A DNA stretch of 64,000 nt from Dehalococcoidia bacterium (GCA_015478665.1 JADMII010000001.1:119537-183536), one strand, 5' to 3'; shown: positions 25,932-35,084, counted from the first letter of the stretch. Notes: a model not told the origin generated them from the letters alone. Numbers and translations: made by a program.

Positions 25932-27209
25932 ATGGCCGAACGAGCGCCCGAACTCGAGCAGGCCGCCCTCATGCCGCTCTCGGAGATCATCGCCTCTCCC
26001 ATCGTCGAGCCGGGCGGCGGCGACCGCATCGCGCGCGTCAAGGACGTCGTCGTGCGGATGCTCGAAGGCCGCTATCCGCAGGTCGTCGGGTTGGTCTCGC
26101 GCGCGTCGGGGCGGGACTTCTTCATCCCGATCGCGCGGGTGGGTGAGCTGGCGCCAGGCGGCGTGCGGCTGTCGTCGGGCGCGGTCGACATGCAGCGCTT
26201 CAACCGCCGCGACGGTGAGCTCCTGCTGGTGAACGACGTGCTCGACCGCCAGGTGATCGACGTCAAGGGCACGCGGGTCGTGCGCGTGAACGACCTCTAC
26301 CTGTCGCGAATGGGCGGCGTCTATCGGGTCGTGGCGCTCGACACCGGCGGCCAGGCGATCGCCCGCCGGCTGATGCCGGGCGGGCTGCGGGCGCGCTTCC
26401 GGGGACGTTCGCTGATCGACTGGCGGGAGGTGGAGTACCTGGCCTCCGACACGCCGACGGTGCGGCTGCGCACCGGGCACCTGCAGCTGCGGAAGCTCCG
26501 GCCGCAGCAGCTGGCGCGGATCCTGTCGGGGCTGAGCCGGCAGGAGGGCGCGGAGATCCTGTCCTCGCTTGACGAGGAGCAGGCGGCGGACACGCTCGAG
26601 GAGATGTCGACCGAGCAGCAGGCGCACTTCCTCAGCGCGCTGCCCGTCGAGCAGGCGGCGGATCTGATCGAGGAGATGGAGCCGGACGAGGCGGCGGACA
26701 TCCTCGCGAAGGTGCCGGCGGTCCACGCAGAAGCGCTGCTGCAGGAGATGGAGGAGGACGAATCGATCGCCGTCCGACAGCTGCTGACCTACGACCCGGA
26801 CAGCGCCGGCGGCGCGATGACGAACAACGTCTTCCGCATCGGCCCGGAGCAGCCGGTCTCCGACGCGCTGAGGATGTTCGAGGAGTCGGAGGACACGCCG
26901 GACTTCGCCTATTACTTCTTCGTGGTCGATGACGCCGGCACGCTGCACGGCGTCCTCAGCCTGCGGCAGGTGCTCGTCGCGCCGCCGCCCGCGCTCGTCC
27001 GCGAGGTGATGACGCGCGAGCCGGAGACCGTCGCGCCCGATGCGGCGCCGCAGGACGTCGCGGAGGCGATCGCCGAATATAATCTTCTGGCGATACCGGT
27101 GGTGGACGAAGGCAACCAGTTCCTCGGCGCGATCACCGTGGACGACGTCCTCGACCGGCTGTTGAAGGAATCGTGGAGACGCGGACGCAGCCGCACGTTC
27201 GGCGGCTGA
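25932..27209 (+). CDS. soluble MgtE-N/CBS-domain protein (metal-sensing module without the membrane channel)
   Basis: The 425-residue protein has an N-terminal PRC-barrel-like part (ISEIIASPIVEPGGG-type, DRQVIDVKGTRVVRVNDLYL). An MgtE intracellular N-domain follows (LSGLSRQEGAEILSSLDEEQAADTLEEM, repeated ...ADLIEEMEPDEAADIL), then two CBS motifs (VSDALRMFEESE; VREVMTREPETVAPDA). In MgtE these domains bind magnesium and gate the channel; the channel itself is missing here. The ATG has GGAGG nine bases upstream. The next gene, an NRAMP-family transporter, starts on the last base of this stop codon, so this protein is probably its regulatory partner. Confidence 0.8.
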   Translation: MAERAPELEQAALMPLSEIIASPIVEPGGGDRIARVKDVVVRMLEGRYPQVVGLVSRASGRDFFIPIARVGELAPGGVRLSSGAVDMQRFNRRDGELLLVNDVLDRQVIDVKGTRVVRVNDLYLSRMGGVYRVVALDTGGQAIARRLMPGGLRARFRGRSLIDWREVEYLASDTPTVRLRTGHLQLRKLRPQQLARILSGLSRQEGAEILSSLDEEQAADTLEEMSTEQQAHFLSALPVEQAADLIEEMEPDEAADILAKVPAVHAEALLQEMEEDESIAVRQLLTYDPDSAGGAMTNNVFRIGPEQPVSDALRMFEESEDTPDFAYYFFVVDDAGTLHGVLSLRQVLVAPPPALVREVMTREPETVAPDAAPQDVAEAIAEYNLLAIPVVDEGNQFLGAITVDDVLDRLLKESWRRGRSRTFGG

Positions 27210-28541
27210 TGAAACAGATGGGCGATCATCATCACGGACACGCGGGTCGGCACCACGGACGAGCATGCCCGGTCGCAGGCTGACAAGGCTTCGCGGCTGT
27301 CTCCGCTCGCCCGCCGGTTCCCGCGCCTGTTCGTCCTGCTCGCCATCCTCGGCCCGGGGCTGATCGCGGCGAACGCGGGCAACGACGCCGGCGGCATCGC
27401 GACGTACGCCGCGACCGGCGCGAAGTACGGGTACACGCTGCTCTGGGTCGTGCCCGTGATCCTCGTCGCGCTGATCGTCGTGCAGGAGATGTGCGCACGG
27501 CTGGGGTCGGTGACGGGCATGGGATTCTCCGACCTCGTGCGCGAGCATTTCGGGCTGCGCTGGACGGCGTTCGTCGTGACCGCGCTGCTGGTCGCCAACC
27601 TGGGGACGTCGTTCTCGGAGTTCGTCGGCATCGGCGCGGCGGCCGATCTGCTGCACATCCCGCGCCTGCTGGCGATCCCGCTGGCGGCGGCGGCGCTCTG
27701 GGTGCTGATCGTGCTGGGCTCGTACAAGGTCGTCGAGCGGGCGTTCCTGCTCATGAGCCTCGTGTTCCTCGCCTACCCGGTGGCGGCGATCCTCGCGAAG
27801 CCGCAGTGGGGGAGCGTCGGGCACGGCTTCGTGCCGCACGCGCCGCAGGGACCGACCGCGCTGGTGCTCATCGTCGCGCTGATCGGCACGACGATCACGC
27901 CATACATGCAGCTGTACCTGCAGTCTTCGGTCGCGGAGAAGAACGTGCGGGCAGAGGAGTACGTGTACGAGCGGATCGATGTCATCTCCGGCTCGGCGTT
28001 CGCGATGATCGTCGCGCTGGCGATCATGGTGTCGACGGCGGCGGCGCTGTTCTCGCGCGGCATCGAGGTGAGCACGGCAGCCGACGCCGCCCGGGCGCTC
28101 GAGCCGGTTGCGGGTTCAGCGGCCGAGACGCTCTTCGCCGTCGGGCTTCTGGGCGCCTGCCTGCTGGCGGCGCCGGTGCTGGCGCTGACCAGCGCGTATA
28201 CGGTGAGCGAAGCGCTGGGCGTCGAGAAGGGGGTGTCGCAGGACTTTCGGGACGCGCCCCTGTTCATGGGGCTGTTCACCGGCATCATCGCCGTCTCCGC
28301 TGGCCTGGCGATGATCCCTGGCATCCCCTTCACGAGCACGCTGCTCGTGATCCAGATCATCGATGGCGTCGTGCTGCCGGTGGTGGTCGTGAGCCTGCTA
28401 CGGCTGACGAACGATCGCGAGCTGATGGGCGCGCGGAGCAACGGCCCGGTGTTCAACGTCATCAGCGTGATCACCGCGGCGGTCGTCATCGTGCTCTCGG
28501 TCGCCCTCATCGCGATCGAAGTGGGCGGGGCATTCGTATGA
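27209..28541 (+). CDS. NRAMP-family divalent metal transporter with a frame break after a His-rich N-terminus
   Basis: From about 27285 the frame encodes an 11-helix NRAMP-family transporter. TM1 has GPGLIAANAGNDAGGIATY in place of the DPGN block, and TM6 has GTTITPYMQLYLQSS in place of the usual AxxMPHN, so the hallmark methionine is absent. That frame has no ATG, GTG or TTG before TM1. A second frame starts at the ATG overlapping the previous stop and encodes MKQMGDHHHGHAGRHHGRAC before a TGA at 27281-27283. A +1 shift at GGC TGA C joins the two. This may be an indel, an error or programmed frameshifting; a rare CTG start is another option. Confidence 0.75.
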
Positions 28542-28811
28542 GTGGCACGCTGTGGAATCGACGAGGGTGAGGGAGCGCTTGACGCCCCCGGGTTCGTCGG
28601 CCGATACGATACGCGCATGAGCTGGTCGCATCATGCGCTCTCCCGTATCCGTGCCCGGATCCGCACGGGATCGTGTGCGCCGAGAGCGGCGGGCGTGCAC
28701 CTGGGTCAGCAAACACCCTCGTCATCGGAATCGCGCCTCTGCGCGTTCCCCTTCCCGGTCGTCGAGCAGCAACCATCGACCATCGACCGGAAGACCGACG
28801 GCTGACGGCCG
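28542..28811. other. 270-bp intergenic region between convergent NRAMP and nuoG-like genes
   Basis: No gene can be supported. GCCGATACGATACGCGCATG contains a TACGAT box before an ATG, but the frame that follows (arginine-rich, no homology) looks accidental. Small GC-rich stems occur (CCCGTATCCGTGCCCGGATC), without a T-run. Confidence 0.35.
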
Positions 28812-31421
28812 TCAGGCGGGCTCGGCGACGTTGAGGCGGACGCCCGCCGGGGCGCCGTCGGCGGCGAGGAGGCGGTTGACCGCGCCGCCATCGTAGTACA
28901 CGGGCACGAAGGCCACACCCTCCTGCACGCGCCCGGAGATCTTGCAGCGGAGCGTCAGCTCGCCGTGCGCACTGACCAGCATCACCTCGTCCTCGTCGGC
29001 GATGCGCATCGCGGCGGCGTCCGCCGGGTGGAGCTCGACGAACTCCTCGCGGTGCAGCTTGTCGGCGTCCGGGGCGTGGATCGCCGCGCCTTCGAGGCTG
29101 GTGTACAGCGTGCGGCCCGTCGTCAGCAGCAGCTCGCCGGCGGCCGGCGCGGCGGACGCGGCGGAGACGGGTTGGCGCTCGAAGCGCGAAGGCGTGACGG
29201 CCGCGCGCGCCTTCCCCCACGCGCCGAAGCCGGCGCCGAAGCGCTCGTAGCCGGGAACGCTCGCAGCGATCTCGTCGGTGACGGCGTCCGGGTGCGCGTA
29301 CGACCAGGTGTCGGCGCCGCCGATGGCGTTCGCCAGGTCGGTGAGCGCGAGCAGCGCCGGACGCGCGTCGCCGAGGGCGGCGACGGCGGCGTGCAGGCGG
29401 TCGATGCGCCGCTCCCCATTCGTGTAGGTGCCCGTCTTGCCATACGAGGGCACGTCGGCGAGCACGACGTGCGCCGCCTGCGCCGTAGCGCTGAGCAGGC
29501 TGTCGATGACGACCAGCAGGTCGAGCGAGGCGAGGGCGTCGCGGACCCGGGCGCTGCCCGGCGCGAACATCAGCGGGTTGTCGCCGACGACGATCAGCGC
29601 CTTCAGCGCGCCGCTCGCCGCCGCGTCGATCATCTGGTCGAAGGACATGCCGGGCTCGGCGAGCGGCGTGCGGCCGGGCCCGAGCTCGGGGTCGACGCCC
29701 ATATCGCGCGCGCCGTAGACGTTGGCCTCCGTCGGCAGCACGATGAGCGACTCGCCGGCGGAATCGCCGCGCAGGGCGATCGAGAGGTTCGCGGCAGCGC
29801 GGGCGCCGTTGCCGGCGGCCTGCGCATCGCCCGGGTTCGGGGCGTAGATGATCGAGACGCGCCTGCCGGGATCCTTCGCCTCGCCGAGGATCTCGAGGGC
29901 GCGCGGAAGGTCGCCCTCAGCGACCGGCGGCAGTGCGGCCTGGCCGCCGGCGGCGCGCTGCGCGAGCGCATCGACGAGCGCGGCCTCGGCGCCCGGGCGC
30001 GGCTGGAGCCACGTGCCGCCGTAGGGCTCGGCGAAGTCCGCCATCTCGCCCCAGAGCGGCGAGACGAGCAGCAGCGTGCCATGTCGCGGCGCCGCCGGGT
30101 TGCCGACGATCGCATCCTTCGCGCGCAACGCCGCGACGTTGTGGCTGGACTCGAGGTCGTCGGCGATGACGATGACGATGTCGCTCGTGCCCAGGCGGAG
30201 CATGTCGGCTGGCAGCGCCTCCGTCCCGAACGCCGCCTCGACGGCCTTCATCGCCGCGCGGTTCGGCGCCGCCTGGCTGAAGTCGACGTGGGGCGTGCCG
30301 ATGACATCGCGCGCGAGCTTCTGCGCGAGGTAGTTCTCCTCGTTCGTGTTGAACGGCGACCCGAGGACGCCGACGGCGCCGGCGGCGTGAGCCGCGACGA
30401 CGTCCTTGATGCGGCCGGCGACGTACTCGACCAGCTCGCCCCAGTGCGCCGGCAGCTGCGCGCTGCCCGGCGGACCGCGCCGCACGAGATGCCGCTGGAG
30501 GCGCTTCTTGTCGGGCACCGCCTCGTAGTGGAAGCGGCCGCGCACGCAGATCTGGTCGGCGCTCACGGGGTTCACGAGGTCGGGCTTGACGATGACGCCG
30601 CGGCCGGCGCGCGTCCCGATGCTGATCGTGCAGCCGACGGAGCAGGAGTTGCAGGTGGTGCTCGTCCAGTCCTCGGTGCGGGCGATCCACTTGTTCGGCT
30701 TCTCCATCAGCGTCGCCGTCGGGCAGACGTCGATGCAGGCGCCGCAGAAGTCGCAGTTCGACTCATGGATCGGGCCGCCGGCGCCGAAGGCGATGCGCGA
30801 GGTGTAGCCCTTGTTCGCGAGGGTGATCGCCGTCGTGTGGCGGATCTCGTCGCAGGCGCGGACGCAGCGCGTGCACAGGATGCACATCTGCGGGTCGAAC
30901 TCGAACCAGGGGTTCGCGCGGTCGGGGTCGGGCTGCTCCGTCTGGTAGTAGGTGCGCGGTTCGAGCGCCCACGGCTCGACGTTCTCGAATCCCATATCGA
31001 GCAGATCGTTCGTCGTCTGCAGCTCGCAGCGGTAGTTCTTCGAGCAGGTGAGGCAGCGGTGGGTGACGACGTCGTCGCGCAGGCAGATGTCGCCCGGCAT
31101 GCACTTGACGCGCCGGTGACAGGTGAGGCAGCGGTCAGAGTGGTTGGCGTTGATGATCGCCAGCACCTGCTGCCGCGCGCTCTTGACCTCGGGCGCCTCC
31201 GTGTCGACGACCATGCCGTCGCTGACGCGCGCCGTGCACGAGAGCTGCAGCCCCCGCGCGCCCTCGATCGAGACGAGGCAGGAGCGGCAGCCGGCGTAGG
31301 GCACGAGGCCATCGATGTAGCAGAGGTTGGAGATCCAGACGCCGTTCTTCTTGATCACTTCGACGAGCGGCGCGCCCTCCTGCGCCTCGATCCCGACGCC
31401 GTTCAGGGTGATCCTAGCCAC
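28812..31421 (-). CDS. nuoG: NuoG-like iron-sulfur/molybdopterin-fold oxidoreductase subunit
   Basis: The 869-residue protein starts with a [2Fe-2S] ferredoxin domain (NLCYIDGLVPYAGCRSCLVSIEG). An unusual pair of cysteine motifs follows (HSDRCLTCHRRVKC and HRCLTCSKNYRCELQ), then two [4Fe-4S] clusters (CILCTRCVRACDE, CDFCGACIDVCPTATL), and a C-terminal molybdopterin-oxidoreductase fold (CNSCSVGCTISIG onward). The last part is a MopB-CT domain. In NuoG the large domain holds no molybdenum, and no obvious Mo-ligand Cys is visible here. It starts with GTG overlapping the nuoI-like stop by eight bases. The role is electron transfer from NAD(P)H or formate; the rest of complex I is not in the window. 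Confidence 0.8.
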   Translation of the reverse strand: MARITLNGVGIEAQEGAPLVEVIKKNGVWISNLCYIDGLVPYAGCRSCLVSIEGARGLQLSCTARVSDGMVVDTEAPEVKSARQQVLAIINANHSDRCLTCHRRVKCMPGDICLRDDVVTHRCLTCSKNYRCELQTTNDLLDMGFENVEPWALEPRTYYQTEQPDPDRANPWFEFDPQMCILCTRCVRACDEIRHTTAITLANKGYTSRIAFGAGGPIHESNCDFCGACIDVCPTATLMEKPNKWIARTEDWTSTTCNSCSVGCTISIGTRAGRGVIVKPDLVNPVSADQICVRGRFHYEAVPDKKRLQRHLVRRGPPGSAQLPAHWGELVEYVAGRIKDVVAAHAAGAVGVLGSPFNTNEENYLAQKLARDVIGTPHVDFSQAAPNRAAMKAVEAAFGTEALPADMLRLGTSDIVIVIADDLESSHNVAALRAKDAIVGNPAAPRHGTLLLVSPLWGEMADFAEPYGGTWLQPRPGAEAALVDALAQRAAGGQAALPPVAEGDLPRALEILGEAKDPGRRVSIIYAPNPGDAQAAGNGARAAANLSIALRGDSAGESLIVLPTEANVYGARDMGVDPELGPGRTPLAEPGMSFDQMIDAAASGALKALIVVGDNPLMFAPGSARVRDALASLDLLVVIDSLLSATAQAAHVVLADVPSYGKTGTYTNGERRIDRLHAAVAALGDARPALLALTDLANAIGGADTWSYAHPDAVTDEIAASVPGYERFGAGFGAWGKARAAVTPSRFERQPVSAASAAPAAGELLLTTGRTLYTSLEGAAIHAPDADKLHREEFVELHPADAAAMRIADEDEVMLVSAHGELTLRCKISGRVQEGVAFVPVYYDGGAVNRLLAADGAPAGVRLNVAEPA

Positions 31422-31944
31422 GCGTGTTGGCCTCGATGACGCGCTCGCCCTTCGAGACGGGCGCCTGCCGCGCCTCGATCTCGATCATCTCGATGATGCC
31501 TTCGGGCGCACGCTGACCGTGCGGGTACTCGTAGCCGTTGCGCCGCAGGTGCTCGTGCGCGAGGCCGGTGAGTGCGTCCTTGTCCTTGTACATCGTGTCG
31601 AACTCGTAGACCGCGTCCTCGAAGGTGCCGCCGGCCTGGATCGCCTGATAGGGGCAGGCCTCGACGCAGAGTCCGCAGTACATGCAGAGGCGGAAGTCGA
31701 TCTCGTAGCGCTTCTTCTCGAGGGTGCCATCGGGATTGGGCGACGTCTCGACGAGGATGCAGCCGTCGGGGCAGGCCTGGGCGCACGTGCTGCAACCGGT
31801 GCAACGCTCTTCGAACCAGAGCAGATTCGTGCGCGCGCGCGGCGAGATCGGCCGCGTCACCTCGGGGAATTCGATGGTCGCGGGAGGCTTGACCATCCGC
31901 TGGATGGTGACCGCCATGCCCTTGAGGACGCCGATGCCGTACAT
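31414..31944 (-). CDS. nuoI: NuoI-like two-[4Fe-4S] ferredoxin subunit
   Basis: The 176-residue protein carries two [4Fe-4S] motifs: CTGCSTCAQACPDGCI and CMYCGLCVEACPYQAI, with the spacing of NuoI/TYKY. It would pass electrons between NuoG-like clusters and the quinone-reacting part of complex I. It overlaps the nuoG-like gene by eight bases, so they are made together. The start at MYGIGV is set by a promoter whose -10 box ends eight bases upstream; the in-frame ATG six codons earlier would lie inside the promoter. Confidence 0.85.
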   Translation of the reverse strand: MYGIGVLKGMAVTIQRMVKPPATIEFPEVTRPISPRARTNLLWFEERCTGCSTCAQACPDGCILVETSPNPDGTLEKKRYEIDFRLCMYCGLCVEACPYQAIQAGGTFEDAVYEFDTMYKDKDALTGLAHEHLRRNGYEYPHGQRAPEGIIEMIEIEARQAPVSKGERVIEANTRG

Positions 31945-31952
31945 GCAGTTCG

Positions 31953-31980
31953 ATTGTAACAAGTTTCACTTGCCGAACAA
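31953..31980 (-). promoter_or_regulatory. nuoIG promoter with palindromic operator in the spacer
   Basis: On the minus strand TTGTTC (31975-31980), a 16-base spacer and TACAAT (31953-31958) make a good sigma-70-type promoter with an extended TGT before the -10. The spacer contains CAAGTGAAACTTG (31960-31972), a 5-3-5 palindrome, probably a repressor site. Transcription would begin next to the start codon. Confidence 0.6.
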
Positions 31981-32247
31981 CCGGCGACGGATCCCGCGGG
32001 TTGCGCGAACCGTCACGCCCGGCACGTCTTCCGTAAGGCGCGGTGGGAGCTATCGGACGCGACGTGGCCGGGAAACCTCCCCCAACCGGGGGCACTCTCC
32101 CCTTCGATGCCGGTCGCTCCGCAGCCTGGCATGCCGGGCACGCCACTCGCGGAGGCGCGTCAGCGCGTTCGGGCGGGGGCCGCCGACGCCCCGCGAGTCC
32201 TCGGCTTCCGCACGGCCATGTGCGGCACGCCTCTCCCGTCTACGCCA
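31981..32247. other. intergenic region between nuoI-like and lipid-kinase genes
   Basis: No gene seen. CTCCCCCAACCGGGGGCAC makes a short five-base-pair stem; no T-run follows. Confidence 0.3.
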
Positions 32248-33195
32248 TCACGCCGGTGGCGTCGGCCCCCCGACGCTTGTCCGGGACAGCACGCCGATCT
32301 GCGAGCCGCCCGGCACGATCACCGACAACGCCGACGCTGCCACCTCGAACAGCATCGGCGTCACCCCCGCCGCCTCGCCATCCACCTGCACCGGCAACCC
32401 CGCCGTCTCGATGGCGATGCTGCGCGCCTGCATGTAGCGCACGTTCGGCGAGCGGTCGTGCCGCCCCGCCAGCATGCGCGCGCCGTCGATGACCAGATGG
32501 AAGACGCCGCCGTGTTGCATCATCGCCAGGTCAAGCAGCCCGTCGTCCACCAGCGCGCGATGCGTGATCGGCCGGAATCCCCCGTACGAGCGCGTGTTGC
32601 CCACTACCATCCAGTACAGCGCGCCCTCGATCGGCTCGCCGTCGACACGAAGCCGCACGTGCCACGGCCGCGTGCGCATTGCCGTCGGCACGCCCGCTGC
32701 CACGTAGGACAAGGCGCCGAATCGACGCTTCGCCGCCGGCGTCACCCGCCCGATCACCGCCCCGTCGAGCCCGACGCCCGCCATCAGCAGGAAGTAGCGC
32801 CCGTTCGCCCGCCCCAGGTCGATGCGCCGCCGGTCGCCGTCGATCATCGCCGCAACGGCTGAGAGCGGCTCGCGGTCGATGTGCATCTCCTTCGCCCAGA
32901 CGTTCGCCGTGCCGCCCGGCAGCACGCCGAGCGCCGCCTCCGTCCCGGCGATGCCGTTGATCACCTCGTTGATCGTGCCGTCACCTCCGTGCGCCAGCAC
33001 GACGTCGACGCCCGCGCCCGCCGCCCTCCGTGCCAGCTCCGTGATCTGCCCGGGAAACTGCGACGTTTGGCACGCGATGCGCCAGCCGCGCTCTTCGGCG
33101 AACGCGACGATGCGCGCGAGCCACCTGTCGTCGAGCGCGTGACGCGACGTCGGATTGCGCACGAGCAGGGCGCGCACGGCCGATGATCCGCGCGG
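32248..33195 (-). CDS. diacylglycerol-kinase-family lipid kinase
   Basis: The 315-residue protein is of the DagK/YegS type: VRNPTSRHALDDRW at the start, the catalytic VVLAHGGDGTINEVINGIAGTEAALGVLPGGTANVWA block, MAGVGLDGAVIGRV and a C-terminal beta domain (IAIETAGLPVQVDGEA). Such kinases phosphorylate diacylglycerol, sphingoid bases or similar lipids with ATP at the membrane face. The exact lipid is not predictable. The ATG was chosen five codons inside a possible GTG start. It lies alone, downstream of ccr on the same strand. Confidence 0.85.
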   Translation of the reverse strand, partial: PRGSSAVRALLVRNPTSRHALDDRWLARIVAFAEERGWRIACQTSQFPGQITELARRAAGAGVDVVLAHGGDGTINEVINGIAGTEAALGVLPGGTANVWAKEMHIDREPLSAVAAMIDGDRRRIDLGRANGRYFLLMAGVGLDGAVIGRVTPAAKRRFGALSYVAAGVPTAMRTRPWHVRLRVDGEPIEGALYWMVVGNTRSYGGFRPITHRALVDDGLLDLAMMQHGGVFHLVIDGARMLAGRHDRSPNVRYMQARSIAIETAGLPVQVDGEAAGVTPMLFEVAASALSVIVPGGSQIGVLSRTSVGGPTPPA

Positions 33196-33326
33196 CATCA
33201 GCGGCAGCACGCTGCCCCGCCTGCCGTCGCACGCGCGCGCCCGCCTGGCGCCGCCGTGCGTATGAGCATGAGCGCTGCGAAGGATCGCTCCGGAAGCACC
33301 GCCAGCCTCCGATACTCCCCGGGCTT

Positions 33327-33352
33327 GTCATCGCCGGGCGAAGCGAAGGGTC
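33327..33352 (-). repeat. dispersed hairpin repeat, diverged copy C
   Basis: Read in reverse this gives GACCCTTCGCTTCGCCCGGC then GATGAC, matching copies A and B near 23.1-23.2 kb. It lies between the lipid-kinase and ccr genes. Confidence 0.4.
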
Positions 33353-33396
33353 GGTCCGCACGCAGCATGAGCACCCGCCGTCCGCGCGCCCGCCGC

Positions 33397-34647
33397 TTAC
33401 GTGCGCGTCGTCAGCCCTTCGCGCGGCGCGCCGACGAGGATCGCCATATTGCCCTCCGGGTTGCGCGTCTCGTACATCAATTGATGCGAGAGCCCGACCT
33501 CCTCGAAGGGGAACACCTGCGCCAGGCACGGGTCGATCTTCCCCGCCACGACGAGGTCGTTGAATCCGTACGCCTGTATGTCGTTGGCGAAGTGCGACCC
33601 CTGCAGCCGCTTCTGCCGCATCCACAGATAGCGGAGGTCGACGACCGCGTTGTAGCCGGTCGTCCCGGCGCAGATCACGACCATGCCGCCTGTATCGCAG
33701 ACGAAGATCGACGTCGGGATCGTGTCCTCGCCGGGATGCTCGAACACGATGCGCGGACTTCGCCGCTCGCCGAGCGCGTCCCAGACGGCCTTGCCGAACG
33801 CCCGGGCGCCCTTCAGCCACTCGTTGTACTGCTCGTCGTCCTTCCAGTGGGGCATCATCCCCCAGTGCTGGAACTGCTTGCGGTTCACCCAGCCCTGCGC
33901 GCCGAGCGTCTTCGCGTAGGCGCCCTTCTCCTCGCTCGAAACGACGGCCACGGGGATGCCGCCGAGCGCGCGCGTGATCTGGATCGCCATCGACCCCAGG
34001 CCGCCGGTGCCCCAGACCAGCACGACGTCGTTCGGGCGGACGTTGTGCGGCGTCCAGTTGGTCAGCATCCGGTACACCGTCGCGCCGACGAGCGTCGGCG
34101 CCGCCGCCGCTTCCCACGTCAGGTGCGGCGCCTTCGGCATGCACTGGTGCGCCCACACCCTGGTGAACTGCGCGAAGCTGCCCCAGTTCGTCTCGTAGCC
34201 CCAGATCTTGAACGATGGCGCGAACATCGGGTCGTCGGCCATCTTCACGTCCGGCGCCTCCGGATCCCAGGCGCCGCAGTGCATCACCACCTCGTCGCCG
34301 ACCTTGACGTTGGTCACTTCCGACCCGACGGCGTAGACGATGCCGGAGCCGTCGCTGCCGCCGATGTGAAAGCCCGTGTCATCGCCCATCTGCGCGTGCA
34401 CGCGGATCACGTCGATCGGGATCCCCAACGCCGCCCAGACGTTGTTGTAGTTGATGCCGGCCGCCATGACGTAGACCAGCACCTCCCGCGGGCCGATCTC
34501 CGGCGTCGGCACCACCTCCGCCCGGAACGCCTGCTTCGGCTCGCCGAAGTACTCGCGGCGCACGACCATCGCGTGCATCTTCGGCGGCACGACGCCGAGC
34601 GGCGGCGCTTCCCCGACGTCGTACAGATCCTTCGTCATCGTGCTCAT
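33397..34647 (-). CDS. ccr: crotonyl-CoA carboxylase/reductase
   Basis: The 416-residue product is a medium-chain dehydrogenase/reductase family enzyme with the distinctive CCR sequence: [87 protein letters not shown] (NADPH site), [20 protein letters not shown] and [18 protein letters not shown]. It carboxylates crotonyl-CoA reductively with NADPH and CO2 to ethylmalonyl-CoA, for acetyl-CoA assimilation or extender-unit supply. Other ethylmalonyl-CoA pathway genes are not in the window. GGAGGGACGACG precedes the ATG. Confidence 0.92.
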   Translation of the reverse strand: MSTMTKDLYDVGEAPPLGVVPPKMHAMVVRREYFGEPKQAFRAEVVPTPEIGPREVLVYVMAAGINYNNVWAALGIPIDVIRVHAQMGDDTGFHIGGSDGSGIVYAVGSEVTNVKVGDEVVMHCGAWDPEAPDVKMADDPMFAPSFKIWGYETNWGSFAQFTRVWAHQCMPKAPHLTWEAAAAPTLVGATVYRMLTNWTPHNVRPNDVVLVWGTGGLGSMAIQITRALGGIPVAVVSSEEKGAYAKTLGAQGWVNRKQFQHWGMMPHWKDDEQYNEWLKGARAFGKAVWDALGERRSPRIVFEHPGEDTIPTSIFVCDTGGMVVICAGTTGYNAVVDLRYLWMRQKRLQGSHFANDIQAYGFNDLVVAGKIDPCLAQVFPFEEVGLSHQLMYETRNPEGNMAILVGAPREGLTTRT

Positions 34648-34678
34648 CGTCGTCCCTCCGGCGGCGTCCGTGGATTCG

Positions 34679-34687
34679 AGCGTAGCA
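34679..34687 (-). promoter_or_regulatory. extended -10 box TGCTACGCT for ccr
   Basis: On the minus strand TGCTACGCT lies 31 bases before the ccr start, leaving space for the ribosome-binding site. Confidence 0.5.
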
Positions 34688-34730
34688 TAGCGGCCGCGAT
34701 CGGAAGGCGTAAGCCGCGGTCGCAGCTCCC

Positions 34731-34817
34731 GCGCCACCCTCGTCCGGGCGGAGGGACGGCATGCAGGCGCTGCTCGAGGCTGCGCCGTGGCGCGCCACCC
34801 TCGTGCGGGCGGAGGGA
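34731..34817. repeat. 26-bp direct repeat, two copies
   Basis: Copies at 34731-34756 and 34792-34817 differ at one base; each starts GCGCCACCCTCGT and contains CCCTC...GAGGG, so each can fold as a small hairpin. Their starts are 61 bases apart. Confidence 0.6.
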
Positions 34818-35055
34818 TCGGCGGGAGCCGCCTGAAGCACGCCTCTCGACCGCAACGGCTCAGCGACCGTCGCCGGCGAGGCGCCGTAGTCCTCGCCCGC
34901 AGCGGATGAGGCCAGCCAACGCGGCAGCACACCACGCAGACGATGGACTGGCGCACATTCGATCCGCCATGCGAGCATCGATCGAATGAGCGAGGACGAG
35001 GCGGCGAGCGGTTCGGCCGGACGGGCGCCGCAGCTTCCCCAAAACATGAATCCCA

Positions 35056-35084
35056 TTGCCGGATATTGACAGCGCTGTTACGAT
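35056..35084 (+). promoter_or_regulatory. promoter of the peptide ABC operon
   Basis: TTGCCG (35056-35061), 17 bases, then TACGAT (35079-35084) preceded by TGT as an extended -10. The predicted leader is about 145 bases and contains the palindrome CGGGCGAT-GG-ATCGCCCG (35109-35126). Confidence 0.55.

Noticed and set aside
25848..27839. Minus-strand open frame of 663 codons across the MgtE-N gene and NRAMP start
   Set aside because: It spans two real genes on the other strand and has low-complexity His/Arg composition.
28617..28805. ATG with a TACGAT box just upstream, as in the leaderless genes
   Set aside because: The following frame is an arginine/serine-rich run without homology; judged a chance -10 match.
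28965..31439. Plus-strand open frame of 824 codons opposite the nuoG-like gene
   Set aside because: Composition is Arg/Ala/Val/Asp noise and it mirrors the cysteine-rich real gene on the other strand.
33286..33300. GCGAAGGATCGCTCCGG as another copy of the dispersed hairpin repeat
   Set aside because: Only about ten bases match and the stem is missing.
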